Assembly (NCBI RefSeq): GCF_904849725.1
Contig: NC_058522.1
Span: 334,929,029 to 334,993,028 of the forward strand
Source: Hordeum vulgare subsp. vulgare
Taxonomy: Eukaryota > Streptophyta > Magnoliopsida > Poales > Poaceae
Length of the DNA stretch: 64,000 nt
Direction: 5' to 3'
A program made the position numbers and the translations under genes. Positions within the stretch are counted from its first letter, which is position 1. Each line of letters begins with the position of its first letter. Shown piece after piece: positions 11,300-22,147 of the stretch. Below the pieces are notes generated by a model. It saw only the letters and a list, made by a program, of their open reading frames with translations, was not told the DNA's origin and did no database searches.

Positions 11300-12190
11300 A
11301 TGATCGACTACACCACGGCCGTCGACATTGCCAGGGGCAACAAGCGTGTAGCGGTCCGCTACGTGCCACTCATGTTGGTCTGCTCGGCTCGGACTTGGCT
11401 TAACAGCCTTCCGGCTGGCAGCGTCAACTCCTGGGTGGACTTCGAGGAGGCGTTAGTCCGCAACTTCACTGGCACCTACAAGCGCCCTGGCCGGCCTCAC
11501 GAGCTGGCCATGTGCGTCCAGAAGCCCGACGAACCTCTTCGCGACTTCGTCACCCGGTGGACAGAGCTCTGCAACTCCTGCGAGGGGGTGCATGAGGTTC
11601 AAGCCATCCAGTACTTCATCGACGGTTGTCGAGACGACACCCTCCTCAAGCACAAGCTTATTTGCTCCGAGCCCACCTCTCTGGCGGTGCTCATGGCCAA
11701 GGCGGACAAGTACGCCACGGCCGACTTGGCGATACGCGTTAAGGTGACCACCTTGGACAAGGTTGTCCCTACGCCGGCTACTCCCAAGCCGGCTGGGGAT
11801 AACCGAGGCGGCCATAACAACAACAAGCGCAAGGCGGATCAGATGGATTCGCACTCCAACAGCAAGTTGGTAGCCAGCGTGGAGGGCGAGACGTCGGCTC
11901 CTGAAGCCGGCCCTCCGCGGAAGCGTTCCAACAGGAACAACACCAACTGGCTGCCCAGGCAGTCCTTCGAGCAGCTGCTCGATGCCCCCTGCAAGATACA
12001 TTCTGGGGCGCAGCCGTCCACCCATACCCTTCGACAGTGCAGCTTCGCACGCCGGCTGTCGCAAGGGGATGGCATGCCGGCTCCCCCAGGTGCGCAGGCG
12101 GCGCCTCACGCACCGGCTCCTGTTCCTGCTCCGGCTCCGCCGCCGCCGCCTGGCGACGACGGCCACCTCCATGACGACTACCCTCATTAA
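11300..12190 (+). pseudogene. Element A gag, 3' part
   Basis: Continues the gag cut at 1153 by E1. If E1 and one TSD copy are taken out, the reading frame runs on without shift. The capsid-like region (about 11305-11760) contains RYVPLMLVCSARTWLNSLP, WVDFEEALVRNFTGTYKRPG and EPLRDFVTRWTELCNSCEG, the signature of the retrotrans_gag family. A basic linker follows with KRKADQ and PRKRSNRNN, then the Ala/Pro-rich tail (about 12075-12170). The frame ends in TAA at 12188-12190. The protease frame goes on directly beyond it, so the TAA is probably a CAA changed by C to T rather than a natural gag end. No canonical CCHC knuckle is seen. Confidence 0.88.
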
Positions 12191-12979
12191 GATGGATCAT
12201 TCGTCGTCTTCACCAGTAAAGGCGAAGACAAGCACAGCCTGCGCCAGAGGTGGCGGGAGGTGAATGCCACGGTTCCCCCGGTTCCCCAGTACATGCATTG
12301 GTCTGACAAACCAATCACATGGATCTGGGTGGACCATCCTGCGGTGATGCCCAACCCGGGCTCATACGCGCTCGTCCTCGACCCCACCTTCGCGTCCAAG
12401 AGGCTCACGTGCCGATTCTCCCGGGTGTTGGTCGATGGCGGCAGCAGCATCAACATCCTCTACCTCGACACTCACCTCAAGCTCGGGCTCAAGGAGACGG
12501 ACGTCGTGCCGACCAGTACTGTCTTCCATGACATCGTGCCTGGACAGTCCTGCTCGCACATTAGCAAAATCCAGCTAGACGTCCTCTTCGGCGACAAAGA
12601 TCACTTCCGCCAAGAGCCCATATGGTTCGAGGTAGTGGACCTCAGCAGCCCGTATCACGCGCTGCTGCGCAGACCGGCTCTGGCCAAATTCATGGCTATT
12701 CCGCACTACGCCTACCTGAAGATGAAGATGTCGGGTCCCAAGGGCATCATCATTGTTGCTAGCGACTACAAGAAGTCGCTCGAGTGTGCCCAAGATAGCA
12801 GCCACCTCACCGATGCCCTGGTGATCGCTGAGGAGAAGCGACAGATCGACCGGCCCGTGGCCCAGGCTACTGAGCAGCCGGCGGTTCCTTCTCCTCCGTC
12901 CCAGTCGGCCGGCGAGGGCTCTTTCAAGCCGGCCAAAGAGACCAAGCAGGTCCCACTCGACCCTGCCAACCCCAAGTAG
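12191..12979 (+). pseudogene. Element A protease region of pol
   Basis: The aspartic protease region follows gag in the same frame. The active-site motif is VLVDGGSSINILY near 12424-12462, the D-G-G-S variant common in this lineage. The flap-side and C-terminal part runs SPYHALLRRPALAKF (about 12645-12690), where the usual LGRP is LRRP. After it comes a Pro/Ala-rich linker (QATEQPAVPSPPSQSAGE). TAG at 12977-12979 ends this open stretch, and another TAG occurs at about 13012 in the same frame. Both are likely CAG or AAG changes. The normal product would cut the Gag-Pol polyprotein. Confidence 0.88.
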
Positions 12980-13990
12980 TGTGTCACCATCGGGGCTAGC
13001 CTCAGCCCCAAATAGGAAGGCGAGCTCGTCGACTTCCTCCGTGAGAATCGGGATATCTTCGCATGGTCCCCCAAGGACATGTCGGGTGTTCTGAGGAAGT
13101 ATGCCGAGCACAAGCTTCACGTGAGACCGGAGACAAAGCCGGTGAAACAACCTTTGCGCCGCTTCGCCGAGGGGAAGCGGCGCACAATCGGAGAAGAGAT
13201 CACCCGGCTCCTTGCAGCCGGCTTCATCATGGAGGTTTTCCACCCGGACTGGCTGGCTAATCCAGTCCTGCTGCTGAAGAAGAACAATACCTGGCGAATG
13301 TGTATGGACTACACTAGCTTGAATAAGGCCTGTCCGAAGGACCCTTCCGCGTTGCCTAGGATAGATCAAGTGATCGACTCCACTGCAGGCTGCGAATTGC
13401 TGTCGTTTCTGGATGCTTATTCAGGCTACCATCAAATCAAGCTGGATCCAGCTGATCGCTTGAAGACCTCCTTCATCATGCCCTTCGGGGCCTACTGCTA
13501 CACCACCATGACGTTCGGTCTGAAGAACGCTGGTGCGACGTTCCAACGCTGCATGCAGCAGTGCCTACTGCCACAGATCGGCACAAACATCCACGTCTAT
13601 GTGGATGACATCGTCGTCAAGACGAAGCAGCACTTCAGCCTCCTCGACGACCTACGGGAGACGTTCGCCAACCTGCGGGAGTACAAGATCCCGCTCAACC
13701 CGAAGAAGTGCGTCTTCGGGGTTCCAGGCGGCAAACTCTTGGGGTTCTTCGTGTCCGCTCGTGGCATTGAGGCGAACCCCAAGAAGATCGGCACCATCGA
13801 GTGGATGGTGCGGCCGGCTCGGATCTTAGACGTCCAGAAGTTCGTCGGCTGCCTGGCGTCCCTTAGCCGGTTCGTCAGCCGGCTTGGCAAGAAGGCCCTT
13901 CCACTCTACCAGCTCATGAAGAAGAGGAAAAAGTTCAAGTGGAATGACAAACCTTCCGCGACCTCAAGCGGGTCATCTCAAGCCTGCTAA
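12980..13990 (+). pseudogene. Element A reverse transcriptase region of pol
   Basis: After the stops at 12977 and about 13012 the frame is open again. It begins with the usual entry to RT, DFLRENRDIFAWSPKDM (about 13030-13080). RT blocks follow: MCMDYTSLNKACPKD (about 13300), FLDAYSGYHQIKLDPAD (about 13408), MPFGAYCYTTMTFGLKNAGAT (13480-13540) and the catalytic YVDDIVVKTK near 13600. The thumb and connection region contains KKCVFGVPGGKLLGF. At about 13955 a frameshift breaks the junction to RNase H: the expected continuation (FRDLKRVISS-like) is readable in another frame up to 13990. RT activity residues themselves are intact. Confidence 0.92.
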
Positions 13991-14991
13991 TCTTGGCAGC
14001 GCCGGCTGAAAGGGAACCCATACTCATATACATTGCAGCGACCACTCGCGTGGTTAGTGTAGTGTTGGTAGTTCAGCGAAAGGAGGAGGGCAAGGCACTG
14101 TCGCGCCCTGTCTATTACCTCAGCAAGGTCTTGTCCGCCTCCAACCAGAACTACCCACATTATCAAAAACTGTGTTATGGTGTTTACCTTGTTGCAAAGA
14201 AGTTGAAGCAATACTTACAAGAGCATGCCATTACTATGGTGAGCACTGCTCCAATTTCAGAGATCATGGGAAACCATGATGCAACTGGCAGGATTGCCAA
14301 ATGGTCCATCGCCATGGCGGACCATAATATTCGGTACGAGCCCCGCACCGCCATCAAATCTCAGGTGGTGGCCGACTTCTTAGTCGAATGGGCCGAGACC
14401 CAGTTCGAGTCGCCGCCTCCAAACACTACACATTGGCGGATGCTCTTCGACGGCTCGAAGATGCGGACGGGTCTGGGAGCCGGCATCGTCTTGACGTCTC
14501 CGAAAGGAGACCAGCTCAAGTATGCTCTCCAGATCCACTTCGCCGCCTCCAACAACATCATTGAGTACGAAGCACTCGCTCATGGCCTCCGGCTCGCCAA
14601 GGAGATTGGCATCCGACGGCTCATATGCTTCAGCGATTCAGACTTGGTGGCACAGCAAGTTTCTAGCGAATGGGACGCCAGGGACGCCAACATGGCAAGC
14701 TACCGCTTCCTCATCCAGCAGCTCAGCGGTCCCTTCGAGAGTTGTGAGTTCCACCACGTTCCCAGAGCAAACAATGAGGCGGCTGATACACTGGCAAAGA
14801 TTGGCTCCATGAGACAGGCTATTCCAGCCGGTGTCTCCCTCGAGCAACTCCATAAGCCGTCTATCAGGCCGTCTCCCGAGTCGGCATCGATCTTCGTGCC
14901 GGCTGACTCTATGGTGCAAGCGTCGTCAGCTCCGCCAGCTACGCCGGTTACAGCTCCTGTGCGGCTACACAGGCCATGCCGACTCCAATAG
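13991..14991 (+). pseudogene. Element A double RNase H: decayed first domain, second domain with acidic residues
   Basis: Two RNase H-fold domains follow RT. The first (about 13990-14380) has the usual RPVYYLSKVLSASNQNYPHYQ and AKWSIAMADHNIRYEPRTA blocks. Its first strand reads LIYIAATTRVVS, without the catalytic Asp of a normal Ty3/gypsy RNase H. The second (about 14430-14820) reads LFDGSKMRTGLGAGIVL, NIIEYEALAHGLRLA, CFSDSDLVAQQVSSEW and ANNEAADTLAKIGS, which keeps the D, E, D, D set of the second RNase H known from Tat elements. A Pro/Ala-rich tail runs into a tandem duplication at 14903-15100. A TAG at 14989-14991 follows a one-base loss in the first repeat copy. Confidence 0.88.
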
Positions 14992-15100
14992 CGGCACCGG
15001 CTGAGCCCATGGTGCAAGCGCTGTCGGCTCCACCAGCTACGCCGGCTACAGCTCCTGTGCCGGCTACGCTGGCCATGCCGACTCCAATAGCTGCACCGGC
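14903..15100 (+). repeat. Tandem duplication of about 99 bp in the RNase H to integrase linker
   Basis: Two adjacent copies, about 14903-15000 and 15001-15100, share ATGGTGCAAGCG, CCAGCTACGCCGG and GCCATGCCGACTCCAATAG. They encode an Ala/Thr/Pro-rich segment (PATPATAPV). The first copy lacks one C in its GTGCCGGCTAC equivalent, and this shifts the frame. Confidence 0.85.
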
Positions 15101-15298
15101 TACAACAACAACTCCGGCTCCGCCCTGCCTCAAATCCTGTCGTCTCGACACCCAATGGGTGGACGTCATGGAGGTATACGGTGAGCCAGCTGCCGCAGCA
15201 ACACCAGAGACACCTCGTCTCGAGTCCACGACCACTGCTCCATCAAGCTCGGGGCTGCGGAAGCCCCTAACAGTCAGGTCGAGGCGGAGCTAGCCCTT

Positions 15299-16578
15299 GT
15301 GTCGGCTCTGTCATGGGCTCAAACTATCCTGGCCTTCCTCCTTTGTGATGAGCTTCCTCAAGACGAGGCGGAGGCGAGGCAGATCCAGCGCAGGTCTCCA
15401 GCTTACGCCATCATCAATCGCGAGCTGGTACGGCGCAGCGTGACCGGCGTGTTCCAACGCTGTGTCGAATCAGAAAAGGGACAGGAGATCCTCAGAGACA
15501 TTCACCAGGGGTAGTGTGGGAATCATGCCGCCTCCAGAACCCTGGTGGCCAAGGCGCTCCGCCACGGATTTTACTGGCCCACGGCCCTCGACGAGGCCGG
15601 GGATCTGGTCAACAAATGCAAAGGCTGCCAGTTCTTCAGCGCAAAGAGCCACATGCCGCCTTCGGCCCTCAAAACCATCCCCCTATCATGGTCGTTCGCC
15701 GTCTGGGGGCTGGACATGGTAGGACCCTTCAAGACGGCTCGTGGTGGAATGACCCATCTCTTGGTACCCGTCGACAAATTCACCAAGTGGATTGAAGCCA
15801 GACCCATCAAGAAGCTTGATGGCCCCACGGCTGTCAAGTTCATCACGAACATCTCTGTTCGATATGGCGTCCCCCACAACATCATCACCGACAACGGCAC
15901 CAACTTCGCCAAAGGCGCTCTGGCGCTCTACTGTTCCAAGGTAGGCATCCGGCTCGATTTGGCATCAGTCGCACATCCCCAGTCGAATGGCCAAGCGGAG
16001 AGGGCCAACGGCCTGATTCTGGCTAGCATCAAGCCAAGACTGGTGGCACCACTTGTCAGATCGGCCGGCTGCTGGATCGAAGAACTGCCGGCTGTGTTAT
16101 GGGACCTCCGCACCACGCCCAACCGGTCAACCGGCTTCACTCCGTTCTTCCTCGTATAGGGTCCGAGGCTATTATTCCCACGGATATCGAGTTCGACTCG
16201 CCTCGGGTCACCCTATACATGCAAACGGGGGCGAAGGAAGCAAGAGAAGACGGCGTGGACCTCCTCGAAGAAGCAAGGGATTTGGCCTTGAGCCGGGCGG
16301 CCATCTATCAACAGAAGCTGAGATACTACCACAGCAAAAAGATCAAGCCTCTCTCTTTCAGAGAGGGGGATTTTGTCCTCAGAAGAATCCAACGCACTGC
16401 CGGCGAGCACAAGCTCTCATCCCCATGGGAGGGGCCCTTCATCATCAGTAGGGCGTTGCACAACAACGCTTACTACTTGATCGATGCCCAAAAGCCAAGG
16501 AAGCGCAAGAGGGATGACTCCGGCCAGGAGACGGAACGTCCATGGAACGCGGTGTTGCTTCGCCCGTTCTATTGCTAG
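15299..16578 (+). pseudogene. Element A integrase region of pol
   Basis: The integrase starts with SYAIINRELVRRS-like sequence (about 15395) and the zinc-binding domain. A TAG at 15512-15514 sits between the first His (DIHQG) and the second (GNHAASRT). The pair CKGC lies near 15620. The catalytic core carries D in GLDMVGPF (about 15710), D in IITDNGTNFAKG (about 15885) and E in SNGQAERANG (about 15985). At about 16157 one base is lost, and the last part continues in another frame (16158-16578). It contains SFREGDFVLRRI and SSPWEGPFIISRAL, the C-terminal DNA- or chromatin-binding region. It ends LLRPFYC with a TAG at 16576-16578. This would join element DNA to the target. Confidence 0.92.
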
Positions 16579-17341
16579 AAGGCAAGTATCAAACAATGGA
16601 AAGAGCATGCATATGTATCTTTCTCCCTCTTCAGGGATCCTCAAAGAATGCAATAAAAAGAGCATGCCTCATGCTTCTTTTTATCGAGAGTACTCACTCT
16701 GTGTACGCCCCTTGTCGGCTTCAATAATGCCGGGGGCTACACCGCGTACGCCCCTTGCTGGCTTCAATAAGCTCGGGGGATATGCCGCGTACGCCCCTTG
16801 CTAGCTTCAACAAGCTCGGGGGCTCGCTAGCCGCTCGGATGCCTTCCCTATATTGTAGAAGAACACATAGTGTAAGTCGTCCGATCCATGGTCACCTCGT
16901 ACGAGCTTGTGGAATGGCTCCGGCCGTCTGCCTTGCGAGGTGACGCCAGGTAAGGCCGGATGCAGGCGAAGTTCGACTACAAAAGGGTCGCCGGCTCGGG
17001 CCGGCTCGATCAAATTTACAATCTCATTCAGGCCGGCCTCTGCTGGTTTATGTCTTAATCTTTAAGTCTTGATGGCTTCAAAAAATCTAAGTCTTGTGCC
17101 CTAAGGTCAGAAACCTCGACCCAGTCACAGACCGGCTCCCGGCTATCGGGGTGGCGGGGTGGAAACTTAGGAATACAAGGATTGGAGTAAAAGGAGTCAA
17201 CCAGGAATCAAAAGATAAAGATATAAAATGACACGCATGGCAATACGAATATAATGCTGAATACATACATTCAAAATGCATTGGCCCACGGCCCACGTTT
17301 ATTACATCCCCCAGTGGGTGGAACAACAAAAAGGACACCGG
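16579..17341 (+). other. Element A region between pol and the antisense gene
   Basis: No convincing coding sequence. Contains the 43-bp tandem repeats at 16704-16832. It is the meeting point of the + strand pol and the - strand antisense gene, so two transcript 3' ends should lie here. Confidence 0.7.
16704..16832 (+). repeat. Three tandem copies of a 43-bp unit
   Basis: Copies start at 16704, 16747 and 16790, each beginning TACGCCCCTTG and continuing through a GGCTTCAATAAGCTCGGGGG-like core with a few changes. Confidence 0.85.
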
Positions 17342-20300
17342 CTACGGGGCTGCGGCCTCATCAGTCGCCCTAGCCGCTGCTCCTGAAGTGGTGGCTTCAC
17401 CATCCCCGGCTGCTCCCGAGGCGGTTGTGCCGTCTCCTTCGCGAGGGCTCCCGGCTCCATCCTCATCGGAGTCGGCGTACGCCGCACCGCTGGAGGCGGC
17501 AGCTGAGTCCACAGCGTGGGCCGCCTCGCCGGAGCTGCCGTCGGGGTCATAGGGATGAAGGTCATGCAGATCTTCAGGGATCACACTGCCATCTTCACCC
17601 CGCTCCAAAACAAAATCGTCCCAAGCGGCGTAATCGGCGATGCTGCTGGCCCTCATGCGCAGCGCCTCCTCCACGCCATGCAGCTCCACCTCCGAGTCAT
17701 CGCGCTGAGTGACGAGCTTGCCCAAGTCTAGGTTCCGATACCAGGACTTGACCAAGCGCAGGGCCATGTAGGCTCCATCGCGCGCGGCAGAGGTGCGCCA
17801 GGCATCCAGGCGTTCCTCGCCAGCTGCAAGCCAGCGGGTGAGTCGGCTCATCGATGCCGGCTCCACGCCATTCGGCCACAGAGCCGCCACCATCGACGAG
17901 CCTGCAACCTGGAGTTGAGCCACAGACTCGCCCAGGGCATGCAGGCGGGCCAGAAGGCACACCCCGATCTCGTCCACACTCCAGCCGGAGGTAGTATCTA
18001 GCTCCTGCCCAGCCGCGCGGCGCTCCTCACGGCTCACCTCGACGGCAATGTCAGCTGCGACCTGGGTCGTAGGGAAGAGACCTGAGACAGGAAAACAAGG
18101 GCGCAAGGGCGCAGTAAGAAGAGGAGGCGGCTAAAAAGCTCAAGACAAAGCAAAAGAGAGAGACTCACGATGGAAGGTGCCATCGGTCTCATGGGCGCTC
18201 TCCAGGACCTCGAGCTCCCGCACCTTGCTCGCATGAGTAAGGCGGGCAACCTCCTCCTGGAGAGCCGCTGCAGACTCCAAGGCCTTGCCCAGCTGCGACT
18301 GCTTCTGGACAAGGGCCTCCTCCTTCTCCCTCAAGGCGGCGTCCTTGAGGGCCATCTTCTTGAGATGAAGCGACGCAAGGTGGTCCACGTCGACAGAGTA
18401 GGATGCTTCCTTCTCCTGCAGCGTGCCGTGCAGTTGCTCCAACTCGACCTGGCTGGCCGCTTCGAGCTCCATCTTCTCCGTCTGGAGAAGAGCCAGCTGC
18501 TCCTGGAGCCGGTCGCCAGCACCTCGCAGAGCGTCCCGCTCCATGGCGACCTCGCCCAGCCGAACTTCGAGCTCGGCGATCTGGCCGTCAGCTGCCAGAT
18601 GCTGAGTCCGCAGCTCATTATAGGCCTGCGCTTGAGCATCATAAAGCTATTGCGAAAAAAGCGAAGAAGAAGCAGGATTAAGATTTGGCCTAGTTAAAAC
18701 CTAACCAGCCCAATTCTCGGGGGCTACACCAAGTGGGTGCGCTAGCGCGCCCCCACTAAAGAAGCACAATAAGATAAGAAGTTCAAAGAGATTCGGCCCG
18801 GCCGATGATCGGCCGACCTGATTCTCGGTGGCTACACCGAGTGGGTGCACTGTCGCGCCCCCACTAATGCAAGAAGAGGAAAAAGAAGAAATTCCAACCC
18901 GAGATGAGGCACTTATCTTGGTGCGGGCCTCCACGCGTTCCATGTTGCCGCACACCACGTGGGCCGACTGCTCCACCTTGGACCGGACGCTGGTAAACAA
19001 CGACACTACCTCCGGAACACCGATGAGCGCAGTGCCGGCGGGCAGTCACGTGTGCGCCCAGTTGGCCGCCCGCCATGTCTTCATGGGCCGGCTCCCAACC
19101 CGGCCTACAGCTCCCGACGCAGCCGAAACATGCTGGGGAACAACGATGGCTCCGGCTCCGGGTTCCGGCTCGACAGCCGGCTCCGCCAATATCACGGCCG
19201 GTGCCACCTCCTCGGTGGTAGGTGGATGGGCCGCATCCGGCGCATCCATGGCCACCCCTCGCGCATCAGGGGCCGCGTCCGGCGCGTCCAGGATCAGCTC
19301 CTGTGCGTTGGGCGCCGCTTCGGCCCTTGGGTAGTCGGGGATCGTCTCCAAGTCCACCGGCGCCGAGGCATCCGGCTCGGAGGGCTAGGCCCCCTCAGCC
19401 CCCGGGGTGTGCCTTGAACCCGCTTCGCTAGCTGGCTCCTCCGCGCGAGCATGCATGGAGGGGTCATGTCTAGCCTTCGCACGCTTCTCCGCCGGCTTCT
19501 CGGCCCCGCTGGGGCAAGGCTGGTCCACGATCGTCTTCCCCGCGGCCACATCCCACCGGCGCTTGAACTGCGTCTCAAGCTCCCTATGGGCAGCATCGGC
19601 TGCGGAGGCGGTGTCTTCCTCCACATCCTCCGCCTCCCTGTCGAGCAAAGTTCGTAAGGAACAAAGCTTCCCACGAGATAAACGAAGAAAAGGGGGAGGG
19701 AATCTTACCCCGCGACCATAGGCACCTGCCTCCGGCCGGCACCACGGCGCTTCTTGGTGTCGCCTTCTCGTGCTCCGGCTGGAGGACCCAGCGTCGGCCG
19801 CTTAGGAGGCGTCCTGGATGCTGTGGCACCCTTGGCCTTCCTCTCGGCTGCCTCGTCGACGGTGGCTGCTCCGGCCCTTTGACGCCGGCCGCGCGTCAGC
19901 GGCGGGCTGGTGACCTCCTCCACCCCCGTCGGAGTCCTCCTCGAAGGCTGCACCAGAGAAGAATGAGGGAGTCTCTTCGTTGTCCGTCCAGTCTGCGACG
20001 GAGGGTCGTGGGTACTCACCAGACGGCTCTGTCCCTTCCGACTCCAGGGCGTTCTCCGAGCCTGCAAAGGATTCTGAGCAAGACTCAATCACGCCCTCTT
20101 CCTCAATCTCCGAGGCGTCGAACACGTCCACGTCGGGAGCGGGCAGACGGAGGGATCCCTACAGATTCTCGAACAGCTGCGAAAGACGATTCAACCGCCG
20201 GCTCAGCGAGACGGATGGTTGCAAGACGAACAGTAAAGAACAAAGAGACCACTTACCATTGGAGGTGGACGGGACCTGTTGAATGGGGTCATCTCCCACG

Positions 20301-20501
20301 TCCACTCCCCGCCGTCGTCCATGCGAGCGGTGGAGATCAGGTTCACCCTTCGCGCTACCGTGCCAGGGGTGAACCTCCTTGTGGATAGCCTGCACGGATC
20401 ATGCCGGCGGCTCATTTGGCAGACCAGATGCGGCCGCCTCTGCAACGGCAGGATCCGGCGGGTCACCATAGTGGTGAGCAGGACGCGGCCAAGGAGGCCG
20501 C
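17342..20501 (-). pseudogene. Antisense gene of element A, 3' part (exon 1 end to exon 5)
   Basis: Read on the - strand, this continues exon 1 from 25818 beyond inserted E2. I place exon 1 end at 20257, exon 2 at 20158-19709, exon 3 at 19637-18917, exon 4 at 18646-18169 and exon 5 at 18081-17342. The introns are 20256-20159, 19708-19638, 18916-18647 and 18168-18082. All have GT-AG ends except intron 3, whose donor reads AAG/ATAAGT. Phases agree at every join. Exon 1 end reads LLTTMVTRRILPLQRRP. Exons 2-3 are acidic and Pro/Ala-rich. Exon 4 is a long coiled coil (LAADGQIAELEVRLGEV). Exon 5 holds SREERRAAGQELDTTSGW and an Ala/Gly/Asp-rich tail. A TAG in exon 3 (about 19385-19387) is one defect. 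Antisense ORFs are known from Tat elements; their function is unknown. Confidence 0.75.
18711..18867 (-). repeat. Direct repeat inside intron 3 of the antisense gene
   Basis: Two copies of about 48 bp, 18711-18759 and 18820-18867, share ATTCTCGG, GGCTACACC, GTGGGTGC and CGCGCCCCCACTAA. They lie wholly within the predicted intron, so they do not affect the exons. Confidence 0.8.
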
Positions 20502-22147
20502 TGATACGTCTCAAACGTATCTATAATTTTTTATGGTTTCATGTTGTTATCTTGTCATCTCTGGATGTTTTATGTACCTTTTATATCTTTTTGGGACTAA
20601 CTTATTAATTCAGTGCCAAGTGCCAGTTCCTGTTTTTATGTGTTTTTGGCTCTTTTCAGATCTGATTTTGGAACGGAGTCCAAACGGAATAAAATCCCCG
20701 AAATAAATTTTTCCCGAACGGAAGAAGATCAGGGGGCTTGTGGGCCAAGCCACGAGAGCTACAGGGAGCCCACAAGCCCTGTAGCCGCCACCAGGGGGCG
20801 GCGGCCAGCAGGCTTGTGGCCTCCCTGGCGCCCTCCTGACCTAGCTCCTTCGCCTATATAGTCCCTAAAATACAGAAAAAAATCAGGGAATCCACGAAAA
20901 CACTTTTCCGCCGCCGCAAGCTTCCGTTTCCGCGAGATCTCATCTGGAGACCCTTCCCCGTGCCCTGTCGGAGGGGACTTTGGAGTTGGAGGGCTTCTAC
21001 ATCAACATCATCGCCCCTCCAATGACTTGTGAGTAGTTCACTTGATACCTACGGGTCCGTAGTTAGTAGCTAGATGGCTTCTTCTCTCTCTAGGATCTTC
21101 AATACAAAGTTCTCCATGATCTTCATGGAGATCTATCCGATGTAATCCTCTTTGGCGGTGTGTTTGTCGAGATCCGATGAATTGTGGATTTGTGATCAGA
21201 TTATCTATGATATATATTTGAGTCTTTGCTGATTTCTTATATGCATGATTTGATATCCTTGTAAGTCTCTCCGAGTCTTGGGTTTTGTTTGGCCAACTAG
21301 ATCTATGATTCTTGCAATGGGAGGAGTGCTTGGTTTTGGATTCTTACCGTGTGGTGACCTTTCTCAATGACAGTAGGGGCAGCAAGGCACACATCGTGTA
21401 TTTGCCATCAAGGGTAACAAGGTGGGCTTTGTCGTAGATATGAGATTGTCCATCTACATCATGTCATCTTGCTTAAGGCGTTACTCTGTTCTTTTGGACT
21501 TAATACACTAGATGCATGCTGGATAGCGGTCGACGTGTGGAGTAATAGTAGTAGATGCAGAAAGTATCGGTCTACTTGTTTTGGATGTGATGCCTATAGA
21601 TATAATCATTGCCATAGATGACGTCACGACTTTGCGCGGTTCTATCAATTGCTCGACAGTAATTTGTTCACCCACCGTCTACTTGATTTCATGAGAGAAG
21701 CCACTAGTAAACACTACGGCCCCCGGGTCTATTAACACCTATCGTTTTCACTTTTGCTTTTACTTTGCTTTGTTACTTTGTTGCTTTTAGTACTCACTTG
21801 GCGAACAATCTATAAGGGATTGACAACCCCTTCATAGCGTTGGGAGCAAGCTTTTTGTGTTTGTGCACGCACTTGAGATACTCCTTCACTGGATCGATAC
21901 CTTGGTTCTCAAACTAAGGGAAATACTTAGCACCGCTGCACTACATCACCCTTTCCGCTTCGAGGGAACACCAACGCAAGGCTCCAAGGCCACGGGGGAA
22001 ATCCTTTGCATATTTTCCTAGGAAGTCCCTTAAGGCGTAGCCGTAGCAGAAGGATTCCTGGTGCCGTTGCTGAGGAGTATCAAGACAAGAACAGTCTACC
22101 GTCAGCACGTTTCTGGCGCCGTTGGAAGGTCTTTTGTTGCAGTAGCA
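20502..22147 (+). repeat. E2 5' LTR, with a fossil PBS near its end
   Basis: Starts TGATACGTCTCAAACG and ends TTGCAGTAGCA. A TATA-like CCTATATAG lies near 20850, just after a GC-rich inverted repeat (CCCACAAGCCC and GGCTTGTGGCC). TGGCGCCGTTG at 22114-22124 is the start of a tRNA-Asp PBS, but here it is inside the LTR. Confidence 0.88.

Noticed and set aside
11453..12187. 244-residue ORF on the - strand opposite gag of element A
   Set aside because: The gag frame on the + strand has family motifs; the reverse frame is Arg/Ser-rich and open only because of GC-rich codon use.
12575..13369. 264-residue ORF on the - strand opposite protease and RT of element A
   Set aside because: A shadow of the pol frame, without recognisable domain, crossing known protease and RT motifs.
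16704..16832. CRISPR-like array
   Set aside because: Plant DNA, three head-to-tail units with no spacers; a simple tandem repeat.
17342..18106. Separate single-exon host gene on the - strand
   Set aside because: It lies between pol and 3' LTR of element A and joins upstream exons in phase, so it is the last exon of the antisense gene.
22114..22124. Normal PBS following the E2 5' LTR
   Set aside because: The same sequence occurs in the 3' LTR and the TSD lies 33 bp beyond, so it is within the LTR.
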